A stretch of 64,000 nucleotides of DNA from Rikenellaceae bacterium (GTDB lineage Bacteria > Bacteroidota > Bacteroidia > Bacteroidales > Rikenellaceae), in NCBI GenBank assembly GCA_015060165.1, contig SUZC01000011.1, positions 1-64,000 of the forward strand. The letters are read 5' to 3'. Below the pieces are notes generated by a model. The model made no database searches. It had not been told where the DNA came from and saw only the letters and a program-made list of their open reading frames with translations. The translations under genes and the position numbers were made by a program. Positions 39,095 to 48,673 of the stretch are shown here, piece after piece. The stretch's first letter is position 1, and the number at the start of each line of letters is the position of its first letter.

Positions 39095-39252
39095 AAGGTA
39101 ATTTTGGCGTTATCCTTGGCCGAAAATCCTCACATACTATCGGTATGCTGCGGTATTTCGTCCGTCGTCTGCCTAAAAATTCCACTTTTCTATGAGACTA
39201 TTTAATTATCGAGGAAGGTAATTTTGGCGTTATCCTAGGCTGAAAATTCCCA
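39095..39252. repeat. Intergenic repeat pair with CATAC-N5-GTATG hairpin
   Basis: The 22-mer AAGGTAATTTTGGCGTTATCCT starts at both 39095 and 39215, and the match continues with differences to about 39132 and 39252. Between them lies the hairpin CATAC (39133-39137) / GTATG (39143-39147) followed by CTGCGGT, shared with the repeat at 15041-15066. It fills the space between the convergent FAD-oxidoreductase and Gfo/Idh/MocA genes. Confidence 0.6.
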
Positions 39253-39264
39253 CTTATTAGAAAT

Positions 39265-39296
39265 AAAAACCCGACTCACAAAGGAGTCGGGTTTTT
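39265..39296. terminator. Terminator between convergent FAD oxidoreductase and Gfo/Idh/MocA genes
   Basis: Perfect 13-bp arms AAAAACCCGACTC (39265-39277) and GAGTCGGGTTTTT (39284-39296), 18 bp after the minus-strand stop codon. It works symmetrically. Confidence 0.8.
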
Positions 39297-39314
39297 ATTA
39301 TACGGTTTTGAGTA

Positions 39315-40772
39315 TTACATCTTGTAGAACTCCTCCCATCCTTTACGAGGTGGTGTACCAACGAGCAATGCATCGGCAAATGGATTGTCGATAATGTGCT
39401 TAGTCTCACGGTCGAATACAATCTTCTGGTTGAGACGCTGTGCCATAACACCCAAACAGAATACCTGGCACAATGGACCAAATACCTCAAATGGTGAACG
39501 TGAACGCTCCTCGTTCATACAAGCCAAAAGGAAGTTCTCGTAGTGGTTCGATGGACTCTTAGGAACCTCTGGCAATTTGCTTGCCATCTCCTTTGCTTTC
39601 GACTCAGGAATAATCTGAGTAGTAGCGCCGTGTGAGCCACGCTTGAAGATCAAATCCTTTGAGTACATAATTGTTCCGGGGTTAAGTTTAACAGCCGATG
39701 CGGCTGCTGGCTTACCTCCAATTGTTGGCACGTCGCTTCCCATCTTCGATTCGCCATATCCGTCGGGGATTGATGGGTAGTTGCCGATGCCATCCCACCA
39801 ATTGATGGTCATGGCAGGCATATCGCCACGACGTGGGAACTTGAACTGCAATGTAGAGGCCATTGGGAAGAAGTAGTTGTTCCAACCCTCTAACTTCAAC
39901 GGAGTAACTTCGTATGGCAGACCCAAGTTGAGGAATTCGTGGATAGTGTCGATGAGGTGTGCTCCCCAATCTCCCAAAGCGCCCATACCGAAGTCGTACC
40001 AGCTACGCCAGTTGCCGGGGTGATACTTCGGGTTAAACTCGTGGTAGAGCTGAGTGGTGTGCCACAAATCCCAATCCATACCATCAGGGATAGGCTCCTC
40101 TTGTGGATAACGGCTGATATTTACATCGTAACCGTGCCAACGGCGTGAGTTGTTCATATGAGCATCGACGTGTGTGACATCCTTGATGATGCCAGCCTCC
40201 TTCCAAGCCTTAAATTGGAAGTAATTGGCCTCCGAGTGACCCTGATTACCACCTTGTGTAACCAATTGTGGGTTGCGACGAGCTGCGTCTATCATCAATT
40301 GGCACTCCTGGAATGTACGGCCCATAGGCTTCTCGACGTAGACGTGCTTGCCCTGATTCAAAGCCAACATTACACAGGGGAAGTGCGAGAAGTCGGGAGT
40401 CTCGACAACAACAGCCTCAAACTGATTACCCATCTGATCGAACATCTTGCGGAAGTCGGTAAAGACCTTTGCCTTTGGATGAGCTGCGATAGCCTCCTGA
40501 CAACCCTTCTGCTTGAGGTCAACATCGCACATAGCTACAATATTAGCCAAGCCTGTCGTCTCAAATTGACGCATAACTTCACGACCTCGATTGGCCATAC
40601 CGACCCAAGCCACATTTACCTTACCCAATTTTGCAAATCGAGCCTTTTTATCCTGTGCTTGTTGTGCTGGAGATGGTGCAGCTGAAGCTGATGCCAGACC
40701 TCCCATCATTACGCCTGCAGCGGCCAATCCTGAGCGTTTCAAGAAATCGCCACGAGAAATTTTATTGTCCAT
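39315..40772 (-). CDS. Exported Gfo/Idh/MocA family oxidoreductase (Tat signal)
   Basis: 485 residues. The N-terminus SRGDFLKRSGLAAAGVMMGG is a Tat-like signal, expected for a cofactor-loaded protein exported folded. The NAD(P)-binding fold follows: VAWVGMANRGREVMR near residue 54, then the family's EKPMGRTF near residue 147. The C-terminal half includes WHTTQLYHEFNPKYHPGNWRSWYDFGMGALGDWGAHLIDTIH, common in Bacteroidetes paralogues near polysaccharide genes. Some family members are hydrolases using NAD (GH109), others sugar dehydrogenases. It lies downstream of a GH95 fucosidase on the same strand (103-bp gap), suggesting co-function on a fucosylated glycan. Confidence 0.85.
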   Translation of the reverse strand: MDNKISRGDFLKRSGLAAAGVMMGGLASASAAPSPAQQAQDKKARFAKLGKVNVAWVGMANRGREVMRQFETTGLANIVAMCDVDLKQKGCQEAIAAHPKAKVFTDFRKMFDQMGNQFEAVVVETPDFSHFPCVMLALNQGKHVYVEKPMGRTFQECQLMIDAARRNPQLVTQGGNQGHSEANYFQFKAWKEAGIIKDVTHVDAHMNNSRRWHGYDVNISRYPQEEPIPDGMDWDLWHTTQLYHEFNPKYHPGNWRSWYDFGMGALGDWGAHLIDTIHEFLNLGLPYEVTPLKLEGWNNYFFPMASTLQFKFPRRGDMPAMTINWWDGIGNYPSIPDGYGESKMGSDVPTIGGKPAAASAVKLNPGTIMYSKDLIFKRGSHGATTQIIPESKAKEMASKLPEVPKSPSNHYENFLLACMNEERSRSPFEVFGPLCQVFCLGVMAQRLNQKIVFDRETKHIIDNPFADALLVGTPPRKGWEEFYKM

Positions 40773-40875
40773 AATATTTAGGTTTTAGTTATTTTCTAAT
40801 AAATCAACCCTTAAAGTTAGTAAAAAAAACGATTGGTTGCATCTTTTGGGGAATAAAAAGCGTGAAATATCCCTG

Positions 40876-43317
40876 TTAGTTGCAATCGGTGGTTAAATTG
40901 TATGTGTTACCTTGTTGGGTTGCAAACGAGGTTTGGTAATAAGTGATGCCATTTTCGGTTATTGCATGAGATTCTGCAATCGACTCTTTACCCGATGTGA
41001 TACGGATAGGAGTGTTGGTGCGGATTCGGCACTCGTTACCCGAGAGCGATGTGATCTCTCCGTTGAGTAGTTTATTCTCCTTCCACGTACAGTCTATTTC
41101 GAAATTACCTCTGGCCTTCAGGCCTTTAAATGATCCTGTATCCCACGCTTTTGGCAACGCGGGAAGTAAATGTATATGCTCGGAATGGCTCTGAATCAAC
41201 ATCTCTGCAATACCTGCCGTACCACCAAAATTTCCATCAATCTGGAATGGTGGGTGGTTGTCGAAAAGATTTTTGAGGGTCGATCTCTTCAATAACTCTC
41301 CGATATGGTGTAGGGCGTTATCGCCATCGAGAAGTCGTGCGTAGAAATTAATTATCCAAGCTCGGCTCCACCCCGTATGTCCTCCGCCTGATGATAGGCG
41401 CAGTGCAATGGTCTTTTGTGCTGCAGCAAAGAGTTCTGGAGTTGATGGGGTAATCTGGGTGCCAGGATGCAGTCCCAACAGATGCGATATGTGGCGGTGG
41501 CCTGGCTCGGCCTCCTTGTAATCCTCGATCCACTCTTGAATTCCTCCAAGCGAGGGCGATACCTTAACGGGTGGAAGCTCTTTGATTACTTGTCGCAACG
41601 AATCGGTAAATGCTTTGTCGTGGCCCAAAATAGATGATGCCTTGATGCAGTTGTTGAATAACTCGGTGATGATTTGAATATCCATTGTTGCACCATAGGT
41701 GATATCTATCGACTTCCCGCTTATGGGGTCGATATAGTGATTCTCCGGTGAGTTTGATGGCGCAGTAACCCATTGCCCCTTCTTGTCGCGAATCAAAAAA
41801 TCAAGGACAAATTGGGCCGATGATTTCAAAATCGGATAGGCCGTATTGCGCAGGAACTCTCGCTCTTGAGTAAAAGCGTAATGCTCATAAATCGGGAATG
41901 TCATCCAGGGCCCACCCATAGGGAAACAGCCCCACACGCCATCCATTACTGCAGTGCGACCAAATGGGTCGGTGAGGTGGTGGAGTGTCCAACCGCGGGC
42001 ATTGTACATCTCTTTTGCTGTTGTGCTACCAGGTTTTTGTAGTTTCTCTATCAAGTCGATGAGTGGCAATGCTGTCTCGGAGAGGTTACACACTTCAGCC
42101 GGCCAATAATTCATCTGCAAATTGATGTTTGTGTGGAAATCCGAACCCCATGGAGCATTGAAGTGTCGATTCCAAATCCCTTGTAGGTTGGCTGGTAGAA
42201 CACCTGGCTTACGTGAACTATTCATCAATAGATAGCGGCCATATTGGAAGTATAGGCTGATAAGGCCTGGATCGTTGGCTCCATCTTTGACGGCTTTTAA
42301 GCGGATGTCGGTGGGAAGTGTATCCTGTGAAGTTTTACCCAAATCCAGCGATACACGATTGAAAACAGCTGAGTGGTCGACAATGTGGCGATTTAGCAAC
42401 TCTTTGTATCTGAGTGCGGCAGCCTGATTAATAATCTGTTCACATTCGGCCAAAGGGTTGATATTTCTGTCGAAGTTGAGCATTGCAATGTTGTAATCGG
42501 TTGCAGCACTCCACAAAAGAGTGATTTCGCGGGCGTTACTGATGTAGATGCCGCTATCTTTTCCTATGATTTCACCTCCTTTACGCAGAACTCGCAATTT
42601 GGATGCAAATCGCATATGTTTGCCGCCTTTACCTGCAAGTGGACTATCTTCATCGATTATCTGTCCCTCCATTATAATCTCATTGCCCTCTATTCTAATT
42701 GTGGCATCCTTCTCTCTTTGTAGACGCACAAGCAGATTTAGGCCACTTCGCTGTGAAGAGCTTATGTGGGTGACTATCACGTCGTCTGTGGCCGATGCAA
42801 AAGATGTTTGGTTGTAGTCGATGCCATTCGATGAGAAGGTTGTAGTGCATAGGCCTCGATTTAGATCTAGCGAGCGACGATATTGAGTGGTGTCGTTGAT
42901 ATCGTAGTCCAAAAGAATCTCTCCGAAAGTCTGATATGAACGTACTCGTGGGGGAGTGCCGACCATCACTTCGGCTGCGAGTTTTTTTGCCTCGGTATAT
43001 TGGTGGTTGAGAATAAGTTCTCGGATTTTATCCAAATTTGAGGCCGCTTTGGGGTTGTTGCTATTGATTGGCGCTCCCGACCATAGGCTCTCCTCATTGA
43101 CTTGAAGACGTTCGTGGAAGGGATCTCCGAAAATCATTGCTCCCAATCTCCCGTTTCCAATTGGTAGAGCCTCTTCCCAAACCTTTGCGGGAGTGTTGTA
43201 CCATAATTGGTAAGTAGATTCAGGTTCATCCTTCTGTTTGCAGGCGATAAGTGAAATAGCCAGTGATAGGGCCGATAGAAGAGGTATAATCTTTTTAATA
43301 TTCATATTGATATTCAT
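40876..43317 (-). CDS. GH95 alpha-L-fucosidase lipoprotein
   Basis: 813 residues. The N-terminal lipobox LIAC follows about 20 hydrophobic residues; Met 5 is an equally possible start. The GH95 N-domain shows [21 protein letters not shown] near residue 44 and VNEESLWSG. The catalytic (alpha/alpha)6 barrel includes [17 protein letters not shown] near residue 400 (asparagines that activate water in family members) and [10 protein letters not shown] near residue 524 (general acid glutamate), plus [10 protein letters not shown] and [15 protein letters not shown]. The family cleaves alpha-1,2-fucosyl links by inversion, as in blood-group and milk oligosaccharides and plant xyloglucan. Surface or periplasmic. 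An oxidoreductase follows on the same strand. Confidence 0.92.
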   Translation of the reverse strand: MNINMNIKKIIPLLSALSLAISLIACKQKDEPESTYQLWYNTPAKVWEEALPIGNGRLGAMIFGDPFHERLQVNEESLWSGAPINSNNPKAASNLDKIRELILNHQYTEAKKLAAEVMVGTPPRVRSYQTFGEILLDYDINDTTQYRRSLDLNRGLCTTTFSSNGIDYNQTSFASATDDVIVTHISSSQRSGLNLLVRLQREKDATIRIEGNEIIMEGQIIDEDSPLAGKGGKHMRFASKLRVLRKGGEIIGKDSGIYISNAREITLLWSAATDYNIAMLNFDRNINPLAECEQIINQAAALRYKELLNRHIVDHSAVFNRVSLDLGKTSQDTLPTDIRLKAVKDGANDPGLISLYFQYGRYLLMNSSRKPGVLPANLQGIWNRHFNAPWGSDFHTNINLQMNYWPAEVCNLSETALPLIDLIEKLQKPGSTTAKEMYNARGWTLHHLTDPFGRTAVMDGVWGCFPMGGPWMTFPIYEHYAFTQEREFLRNTAYPILKSSAQFVLDFLIRDKKGQWVTAPSNSPENHYIDPISGKSIDITYGATMDIQIITELFNNCIKASSILGHDKAFTDSLRQVIKELPPVKVSPSLGGIQEWIEDYKEAEPGHRHISHLLGLHPGTQITPSTPELFAAAQKTIALRLSSGGGHTGWSRAWIINFYARLLDGDNALHHIGELLKRSTLKNLFDNHPPFQIDGNFGGTAGIAEMLIQSHSEHIHLLPALPKAWDTGSFKGLKARGNFEIDCTWKENKLLNGEITSLSGNECRIRTNTPIRITSGKESIAESHAITENGITYYQTSFATQQGNTYNLTTDCN

Positions 43318-43340
43318 AGCAGTTTCGAAAATAATCCTTA

Positions 43341-43348
43341 CAAAGTTA
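43341..43348 (-). promoter_or_regulatory. -7 promoter element for the GH95 gene
   Basis: TAACTTTG in minus-strand sense, 24 bp before the ATG. Confidence 0.55.
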
Positions 43349-43445
43349 AGGATAATTTTTTATGTCAGAAGTTGGATTTTGCCTATTCTTTAAGTGGAAT
43401 GATACTTTTGGGGGCCTTATATGGTAATTATACAACTTAAATTGT

Positions 43446-43453
43446 TATATTTG
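43446..43453 (+). promoter_or_regulatory. -7 promoter element for the DUF5020/NCS2 pair
   Basis: TATATTTG, perfect TAnnTTTG, 30 bp before the ATG at 43483. Confidence 0.55.
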
Positions 43454-43482
43454 TATGCAAACCATTAAACATCTTGTTCGTT

Positions 43483-44223
43483 ATGCGTAAACTTATCTTT
43501 GTAGCTATTTTTATGGCATTGTCGTCTGTGGCTTCTGCACAGAATATTCAATTACATTACGATTTGGGCCATAGCCTTTACGATGACCTTAAAGGTACCG
43601 AGGAGTTTGCTGGCCGTCCTGAGTTAACTACTACCGTTGAGATGTTTCGTCCTGACGGCTGGGGTAGTACATTCTTCTTCATCGACTTCGACTATTCATC
43701 GGGTGCAAAAGGTGCCTATTGGGAGTTGGCTCGCGAGTTCTGCTTCTGGCAGGAGAGTAAACTCAATTGGCTCTCTGTGCATGCTGAGTATAATGGTGGA
43801 TTGAGTACTTCTGCTGGTTCGTTTAATAATAGTTGGTTGGGGGGAGCGACCTATTCGGGTCATTCGAAAGATTTCAGCAAGACCTGGTCAATCTCGATGA
43901 TGTATAAATATATTCCTCATACAGTGAACACCGCAGGCGAGAGCTGCGAGCACAATTTCCAGATTACAGGTGTGTGGGGAATTAACTTCGCCAAAGGTTG
44001 GTGTACATATTCAGGCTTTATTGATTTTTGGCGTGAGGCTCGAGCATGGCAGGATACATCGCATATCCTCCTGTCGGAGCATCAGTTGTGGGTAAACTTC
44101 AACAAGATTAAAGGCTGGGAGAAGGTTAATCTCAGCATAGGTAGCGAGGTGGAGTTCTCTAATAATTTTGTTGCTAAGGGATTTTATGTAATCCCCACAG
44201 TTGCAGCGAAGTGGACATTCTGA
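43483..44223 (+). CDS. DUF5020 outer-membrane porin, Tsx-like
   Basis: 246 residues from the ATG at 43483 (a TTG at 43474 is also open). Signal peptide MRKLIFVAIFMALSSVASAQ. The mature part has short alternating amphipathic strands and an aromatic C-terminus (VAAKWTF), the pattern of a small outer-membrane beta-barrel. The N-terminal LHYDLG and TVEMFRPDGWGSTFFFIDFDY are typical of DUF5020/nucleoside-specific channel (Tsx-like) proteins. The NCS2 permease gene lies 23 bp downstream, so the two likely bring a nucleoside or nucleobase across both membranes. Confidence 0.8.
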   Translation: MRKLIFVAIFMALSSVASAQNIQLHYDLGHSLYDDLKGTEEFAGRPELTTTVEMFRPDGWGSTFFFIDFDYSSGAKGAYWELAREFCFWQESKLNWLSVHAEYNGGLSTSAGSFNNSWLGGATYSGHSKDFSKTWSISMMYKYIPHTVNTAGESCEHNFQITGVWGINFAKGWCTYSGFIDFWREARAWQDTSHILLSEHQLWVNFNKIKGWEKVNLSIGSEVEFSNNFVAKGFYVIPTVAAKWTF

Positions 44224-44246
44224 TATAACTTAAATCTTAATTAAAT

Positions 44247-45539
44247 ATGTTGAAAAAACTTTTTGGATTTGATTCCACCAAAACAACGGTTCGCACCGAG
44301 ATTATAGCAGGTTTGACCACATTCCTTACTATGTCGTATATCTTGGCAGTGAACCCAAGTATGTTCAGCCAATTGGAAGGTATGCCTGCGGGTGCAGTAT
44401 TTACTACCACTGCATTGGCTGCCATAATTGGTACTTTGGCAATGGCTTTTTGGGGTAAGTTGCCTTTTGGTTTGGCTCCGGGTATGGGCCTTAATGCATT
44501 CTTTGTCTATACCGTTTGTATGGGTATGGGCTATTCGTGGCAGTTTGCCCTTACGGCAGTATTTATCGAGGGATTGATTTTTATCTTGCTTACCATCACT
44601 AATTTGCGTGAGGCGATAGTCAATGCCATACCGGCCTCGCTGAAAAATGCTATCGGAGCAGGTATCGGTCTTTTCATTGCCTTCATCGGATTGCAGAATG
44701 CAGGTATCATCGCCAACAACGATGCTACGTTGGTTAGCTTGGGCGATATCACTCACGGCAGTCCATTACTCGCCTTGATAGGCTTGCTTATTACTGGTGT
44801 TTTGGTGGTGAAAGATGTTCGTGGCGGTATGCTTATCGGTATCTTGCTTACTACATTTATAGGTATCCCTATGGGTATCACCGACTACAATGGAATATTG
44901 TCGATGCCACACTCTGTGTCGGATATTTTCTGTAAGTTTGAGTGGGAACACGTTTTCTCGCTTGATATGCTTGTAGTGGTATTTACATTCTTGTTTATCG
45001 ATATGTTCGATACAATCGGTACTTTGGTGGGTGTTTGTACTCGTGCAAATATGCTTACTCCCGAAGGTCGTATTCCTCGCATTAAGCAGGCATTTATGGC
45101 CGATGCGATTGCTACTACTTTGGGAGCTTGCTTGGGTACATCTACAACAACAACTTATGTCGAGAGCGCATCGGGTGTTGCTCATGGTGGCCGTTCGGGT
45201 CTTACCGCATTTGCAATTGCAGTGTGCTTTGCAATATCACTCTTCTTCTCGCCGTTATTCTTGGCTATTCCAGCTGCAGCGACAGCTCCGGTTCTGGTTA
45301 TTGTGGGTCTGTTCATGATGGCTCCGATAAAGAATATTCCGTTTGATGATTACGCAGAGTCGCTTCCTGCGTTCATTACCATCATCACAATGCCGATGGC
45401 ATACTCTATTTCTGATGGTATATTGTTGGGTATGATTTCGTATGTTGCATTGAATCTGATTTGTGGCAACGTTAAACGAATTACACCTACGATGGCTATT
45501 TTGGCTACTCTGTTTGTGCTGAAATATATATTCATTTAG
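44247..45539 (+). CDS. NCS2 family nucleobase permease (AzgA/PbuG-like)
   Basis: 430 residues with about twelve to fourteen hydrophobic segments, inner membrane. The N-terminus FGFDSTKTTVRTEIIAGLTTFLTMSYILAVNP is a signature of the AzgA-type purine transporters, followed by MGLNAFFVYTVCMGMG and, near residue 290, LGACLGTSTTTTYVESASGVAHGGRSGL. The family imports adenine, guanine or hypoxanthine by proton symport. It is co-transcribed with the Tsx-like porin and ends at a strong terminator. Confidence 0.93.
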   Translation: MLKKLFGFDSTKTTVRTEIIAGLTTFLTMSYILAVNPSMFSQLEGMPAGAVFTTTALAAIIGTLAMAFWGKLPFGLAPGMGLNAFFVYTVCMGMGYSWQFALTAVFIEGLIFILLTITNLREAIVNAIPASLKNAIGAGIGLFIAFIGLQNAGIIANNDATLVSLGDITHGSPLLALIGLLITGVLVVKDVRGGMLIGILLTTFIGIPMGITDYNGILSMPHSVSDIFCKFEWEHVFSLDMLVVVFTFLFIDMFDTIGTLVGVCTRANMLTPEGRIPRIKQAFMADAIATTLGACLGTSTTTTYVESASGVAHGGRSGLTAFAIAVCFAISLFFSPLFLAIPAAATAPVLVIVGLFMMAPIKNIPFDDYAESLPAFITIITMPMAYSISDGILLGMISYVALNLICGNVKRITPTMAILATLFVLKYIFI

Positions 45540-45563
45540 CAATAGTAACCAATTTCGGTTTAT

Positions 45564-45598
45564 GTGCCACAGCAAAGCGCTGTGGCACTTTTTTTTGT
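45564..45598 (+). terminator. Terminator after the NCS2 permease gene
   Basis: Perfect 10-bp arms GTGCCACAGC (45564-45573) and GCTGTGGCAC (45579-45588), loop AAAGC, followed by eight T. Confidence 0.85.
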
Positions 45599-45682
45599 CA
45601 GGCTTGAAGTGCCTTATGTCACTCTTGTATATTATATATGTATTATAATTCGTATGAATGCGTGATTTAAAATGCATTTTCG

Positions 45683-45690
45683 TATATTTG
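45683..45690 (+). promoter_or_regulatory. -7 promoter element of the omega-amidase/ior/paaK operon
   Basis: TATATTTG, 20 bp before the ATG at 45711. No other promoter-like element or hairpin is seen until 51786, so six genes may share it. Confidence 0.55.
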
Positions 45691-45710
45691 CATAAACAAA
45701 TTGTCGAATA

Positions 45711-46472
45711 ATGAAAGTTACTATTCTACAACGCGATATAGAGTGGTCTAATCCTGCCGTAAATCAGCAGCGAGCAAGCGAGGCGATAGACCGAAATCCG
45801 AGCTCGGATTTATATGTTTTGCCCGAGATGTTTTCAACAGGATTTTGTACTAATCCCGAGGGTGTGGCAGAGCCCCTTGCCGAGGATGGTGAGTGTGTAA
45901 CCCTGCGCTGGATGAAACGGAAGGCTGCTCAGATTGATGCGGCTATTGCGGGAAGTGTCGCAGTCGAGGAGCAGGGGCATTATTTCAATCGATTTTACTT
46001 TGTTAAACCCGATGGCGAGGTCGCTTTTTATGATAAAAAGCATCTGTTTACTTATGGTGGTGAGCATCATCGCTTCACTGCGGGTAGTGAGCGACGTGTT
46101 GTGGAGTTTCGTGGAGTGAGGATATTGCTCGAAATATGCTACGATTTGCGTTTCCCCGTTTGGTCACGCAATAGGGGTGATTACGATATGATTCTGTATG
46201 TGGCGAGCTGGCCTTCGTCGCGTGTGGCAGCATGGAGTGCGTTGCTTGTGGCTCGAGCTATCGAGAATCAATGCTATGTTGCTGGAGTAAATCGAGTAGG
46301 AAACGACCCTGCTTGTGAGTATAATGGCGGAAGTGCGATTATTAATCCTTATGGTGAGAGAATTGCCTGTTGCACAACGGGTGAGGAGTGCGAAGTATCG
46401 GCTACGATTGATATGGAGGCTTTAGAGGCTTTCCGTTGTAAGTTCCCCGTACTTAATGATAGAGATATTTAG
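45711..46472 (+). CDS. Carbon-nitrogen hydrolase, omega-amidase (YafV/Nit2-like)
   Basis: 253 residues, cytoplasmic. The nitrilase-superfamily triad is visible: Glu in YVLPEMFSTGF near residue 38, Lys in YDKKHLFTYGGEH near residue 108, and Cys in LLEICYDLRFPVW near residue 142. The spacing and the ATG-near motif MFSTGF are characteristic of the omega-amidase subgroup, which hydrolyses alpha-ketoglutaramate (from glutamine transamination) to alpha-ketoglutarate and ammonia. The next gene, iorA, starts 24 bp later on the same strand, and an aminotransferase lies in the same run. This context supports the glutamine-transaminase partner role. Confidence 0.85.
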   Translation: MKVTILQRDIEWSNPAVNQQRASEAIDRNPSSDLYVLPEMFSTGFCTNPEGVAEPLAEDGECVTLRWMKRKAAQIDAAIAGSVAVEEQGHYFNRFYFVKPDGEVAFYDKKHLFTYGGEHHRFTAGSERRVVEFRGVRILLEICYDLRFPVWSRNRGDYDMILYVASWPSSRVAAWSALLVARAIENQCYVAGVNRVGNDPACEYNGGSAIINPYGERIACCTTGEECEVSATIDMEALEAFRCKFPVLNDRDI

Positions 46473-46496
46473 TGAGACATAAATTAGTGAAAATAT

Positions 46497-48089
46497 ATGA
46501 TTTCGAAGAGATTATTGTTGGGCGATGAGGCTATTGCATTGGGCGCTATCCATGCAGGTATAAGTGGCGTCTATGCGTATCCGGGTACGCCTTCAACCGA
46601 GATAACAGAGTTTATTCAGCGCGAAGCCCCTGAGGTGCGAAGCCGTTGGTGCGCCAACGAAAAGAGTGCTATGGAGGCCGCTTTGGGTATGTCGTATGCG
46701 GGTAAGCGAGCGATAGTGTGTATGAAACACGTGGGTATGAATGTGGCTGCCGATGCTTTTGTCAACTCAGCCATTACAGGAATCAACGGAGGTTTGGTGG
46801 TGTTGGCTGCCGATGACCCTTCGATGCACTCCTCACAAAATGAGCAGGATTCGCGATTTTATGGTAAGTTTGCGATGATTCCTATCCTTGAGCCTTCGAC
46901 TCAGCAGGAGGCTTATGATATGATGCCGTATGCTTTTGCCCTTTCGGAACAGACCCGATTGCCAATATTGATGCGAGTGGTTACACGTTTGGCTCATTCG
47001 CGTGCAGATGTGCAGACTGTAACTCCGCTTCCCCAAAATGAACTTAATCCTGATAATGAGCGCACTCATTGGGTGTTGTTGCCGGGTAATGCACGCCGTC
47101 AATATGCGTCGTTGGTTGGTAAGCAATCCGAATTGTTGGCATTGGCCGAGAATTCACCATATAATGCTTTGCGGAGCGGAGAGCGAGCTAAAATTGGAGT
47201 CGTTGCGTGTGGAATAGCATATAACTATGTTATGGAGAATGAGCCCGCTGTACTCGGGATTCCCGTATTGAAGGTGTCGCAATATCCATTGCCGGAGGCT
47301 ATGATAAAGGGCTTGGCTGAGCAGTGCGATTCGCTGTTGATTGCCGAGGATGGCCAGCCATTGGTTGAGGAGCAGGTGAAATCAATTCTGGGTGCAGATT
47401 ATCCATTGAAGGGGCGTCTGACGGGAGATTTGCCGCGTATGGGCGAGTTGACTCCCGATAGTGTGGGTAAGGCCCTGGGCGTTATTGTTGAGAGTACGTT
47501 CACTGCAGCTGAAAATGTAGTGCCACGTCCACCTGCATTGTGCCAGGGTTGTGGTCACCGAGATGTCTATGATGCGCTGAATAAAGTGGCTGCCGAGTAT
47601 GCTGATGCCCGTATTTTTGGAGATATTGGCTGCTATACTTTGGGTGCATTACCTCCGTTTAGAGCTATCGATTCTTGTGTGGATATGGGGGCTTCGATAA
47701 CGATGGCCAAAGGTGCGGCCGATGCAGGGGTTCATCCCTCAATTGCTGTGATTGGTGACTCAACATTTACCCACTCAGGAATGACAGGTTTATTGGATGC
47801 TGTTAACGATAATTCACGTATAACGGTTATTATTTCGGACAACCTCACCACAGCAATGACGGGAGGTCAGGACTCTGCCGGAACAAATAAGTTTGAAGCT
47901 ATTTGCCTTGGTTTGGGTGTTGATCCCGAGCACGTGAAGGTTGTGGTGCCACTGCCCAAGAATATGGATGAAATTACACGTATAATTCGTGAAGAGATTG
48001 AGTACGATGGAGTCTCTGTGATTATTCCTCGCAGAGAGTGTATCCAGACTCTAAATCGTAAACTTCGTCAAAAAAGAGCACAAGAGTAA
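46497..48089 (+). CDS. iorA: Indolepyruvate ferredoxin oxidoreductase alpha subunit, no ferredoxin domain
   Basis: 530 residues. Pyruvate-ferredoxin-oxidoreductase-type layout: N-terminal domain with GVYAYPGTPSTEITEF near residue 24 and CANEKSAMEAALGMSYAGKRA near residue 53, then the ThDP domain with ALCQGCGHRDVYDAL near residue 348, GDSTFTHSGMTGLLDAV near residue 419 and NLTTAMTGGQDS. It interconverts arylpyruvate plus CoA with arylacetyl-CoA, CO2 and reduced ferredoxin. Classical IorA is about 600 residues and ends in an eight-iron ferredoxin domain; this one stops after RRECIQTLNRKLRQ. Electrons must therefore pass to the ThDP-proximal cluster or an external ferredoxin. Its stop codon overlaps the iorB start. 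Confidence 0.93.
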   Translation: MISKRLLLGDEAIALGAIHAGISGVYAYPGTPSTEITEFIQREAPEVRSRWCANEKSAMEAALGMSYAGKRAIVCMKHVGMNVAADAFVNSAITGINGGLVVLAADDPSMHSSQNEQDSRFYGKFAMIPILEPSTQQEAYDMMPYAFALSEQTRLPILMRVVTRLAHSRADVQTVTPLPQNELNPDNERTHWVLLPGNARRQYASLVGKQSELLALAENSPYNALRSGERAKIGVVACGIAYNYVMENEPAVLGIPVLKVSQYPLPEAMIKGLAEQCDSLLIAEDGQPLVEEQVKSILGADYPLKGRLTGDLPRMGELTPDSVGKALGVIVESTFTAAENVVPRPPALCQGCGHRDVYDALNKVAAEYADARIFGDIGCYTLGALPPFRAIDSCVDMGASITMAKGAADAGVHPSIAVIGDSTFTHSGMTGLLDAVNDNSRITVIISDNLTTAMTGGQDSAGTNKFEAICLGLGVDPEHVKVVVPLPKNMDEITRIIREEIEYDGVSVIIPRRECIQTLNRKLRQKRAQE

Positions 48090-48667
48090 TGAAGAAGGAT
48101 ATCATATTAGCTGGCGTGGGAGGACAAGGCATCCTTACCATTGCCACCATTATAGGTGAGGCTGCAGCTGTGGCAGGGTTGAATCTCAAACAGGCCGAGG
48201 TTCACGGAATGAGTCAACGTGGCGGAGATGTGCAGTCGAATTTGCGTCTTTCGACCGAGATTATCCACTCTGATCTTATTAAGCAGGGTGCTGCCGATTT
48301 GATTATCTCAATGGAACCTATGGAGGCGTTGCGTTACCTACCATATCTGAATGGTGAGGGTAGGATTGTAACCTCTTCACACCCCTATAAGAATATTCCC
48401 AATTATCCCGATGAGCAGGCCTTGATGGGGGAGTTACAGGCCCTTTCACATGTGTCGATTCTTCCGATTGAGGATTTGGCTAGGCAGAGTAGCGTGCCCA
48501 AGAGTGCAAATGTTGTGTTGTTGGGTATGGCTGCTAAGTATATTGAGATTCTTTCACCAGAAGAGCTTCGTGAGAGTATTAAGCGAGTATTTGCATCGAA
48601 GGGAGAGAAGATTGTAGAGATGAATTGTAAGGCATTCGATATTGGTTTGAATGCAGTGAATGAGTAG
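48089..48667 (+). CDS. iorB: Indolepyruvate oxidoreductase beta subunit
   Basis: 192 residues, the gamma-type domain of 2-oxoacid:ferredoxin oxidoreductases. N-terminal DIILAGVGGQGILTIATIIGEAA (residues 4-26) and AEVHGMSQRGGDVQSNLRL near residue 44 are the family's signatures. It pairs with IorA; the ATG shares one base with the iorA stop codon, giving equal synthesis of the two subunits. No cysteine cluster motif is present. Confidence 0.93.
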   Translation: MKKDIILAGVGGQGILTIATIIGEAAAVAGLNLKQAEVHGMSQRGGDVQSNLRLSTEIIHSDLIKQGAADLIISMEPMEALRYLPYLNGEGRIVTSSHPYKNIPNYPDEQALMGELQALSHVSILPIEDLARQSSVPKSANVVLLGMAAKYIEILSPEELRESIKRVFASKGEKIVEMNCKAFDIGLNAVNE

Positions 48668-48673
48668 TGCGAT

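Noticed and set aside
45711..46472. Nitrilase or N-carbamoylputrescine amidase as the identity of the first operon gene
   Set aside because: The LPEMFSTGF and YDKKHLFTYGGEH contexts match the omega-amidase subgroup better than nitrilases.
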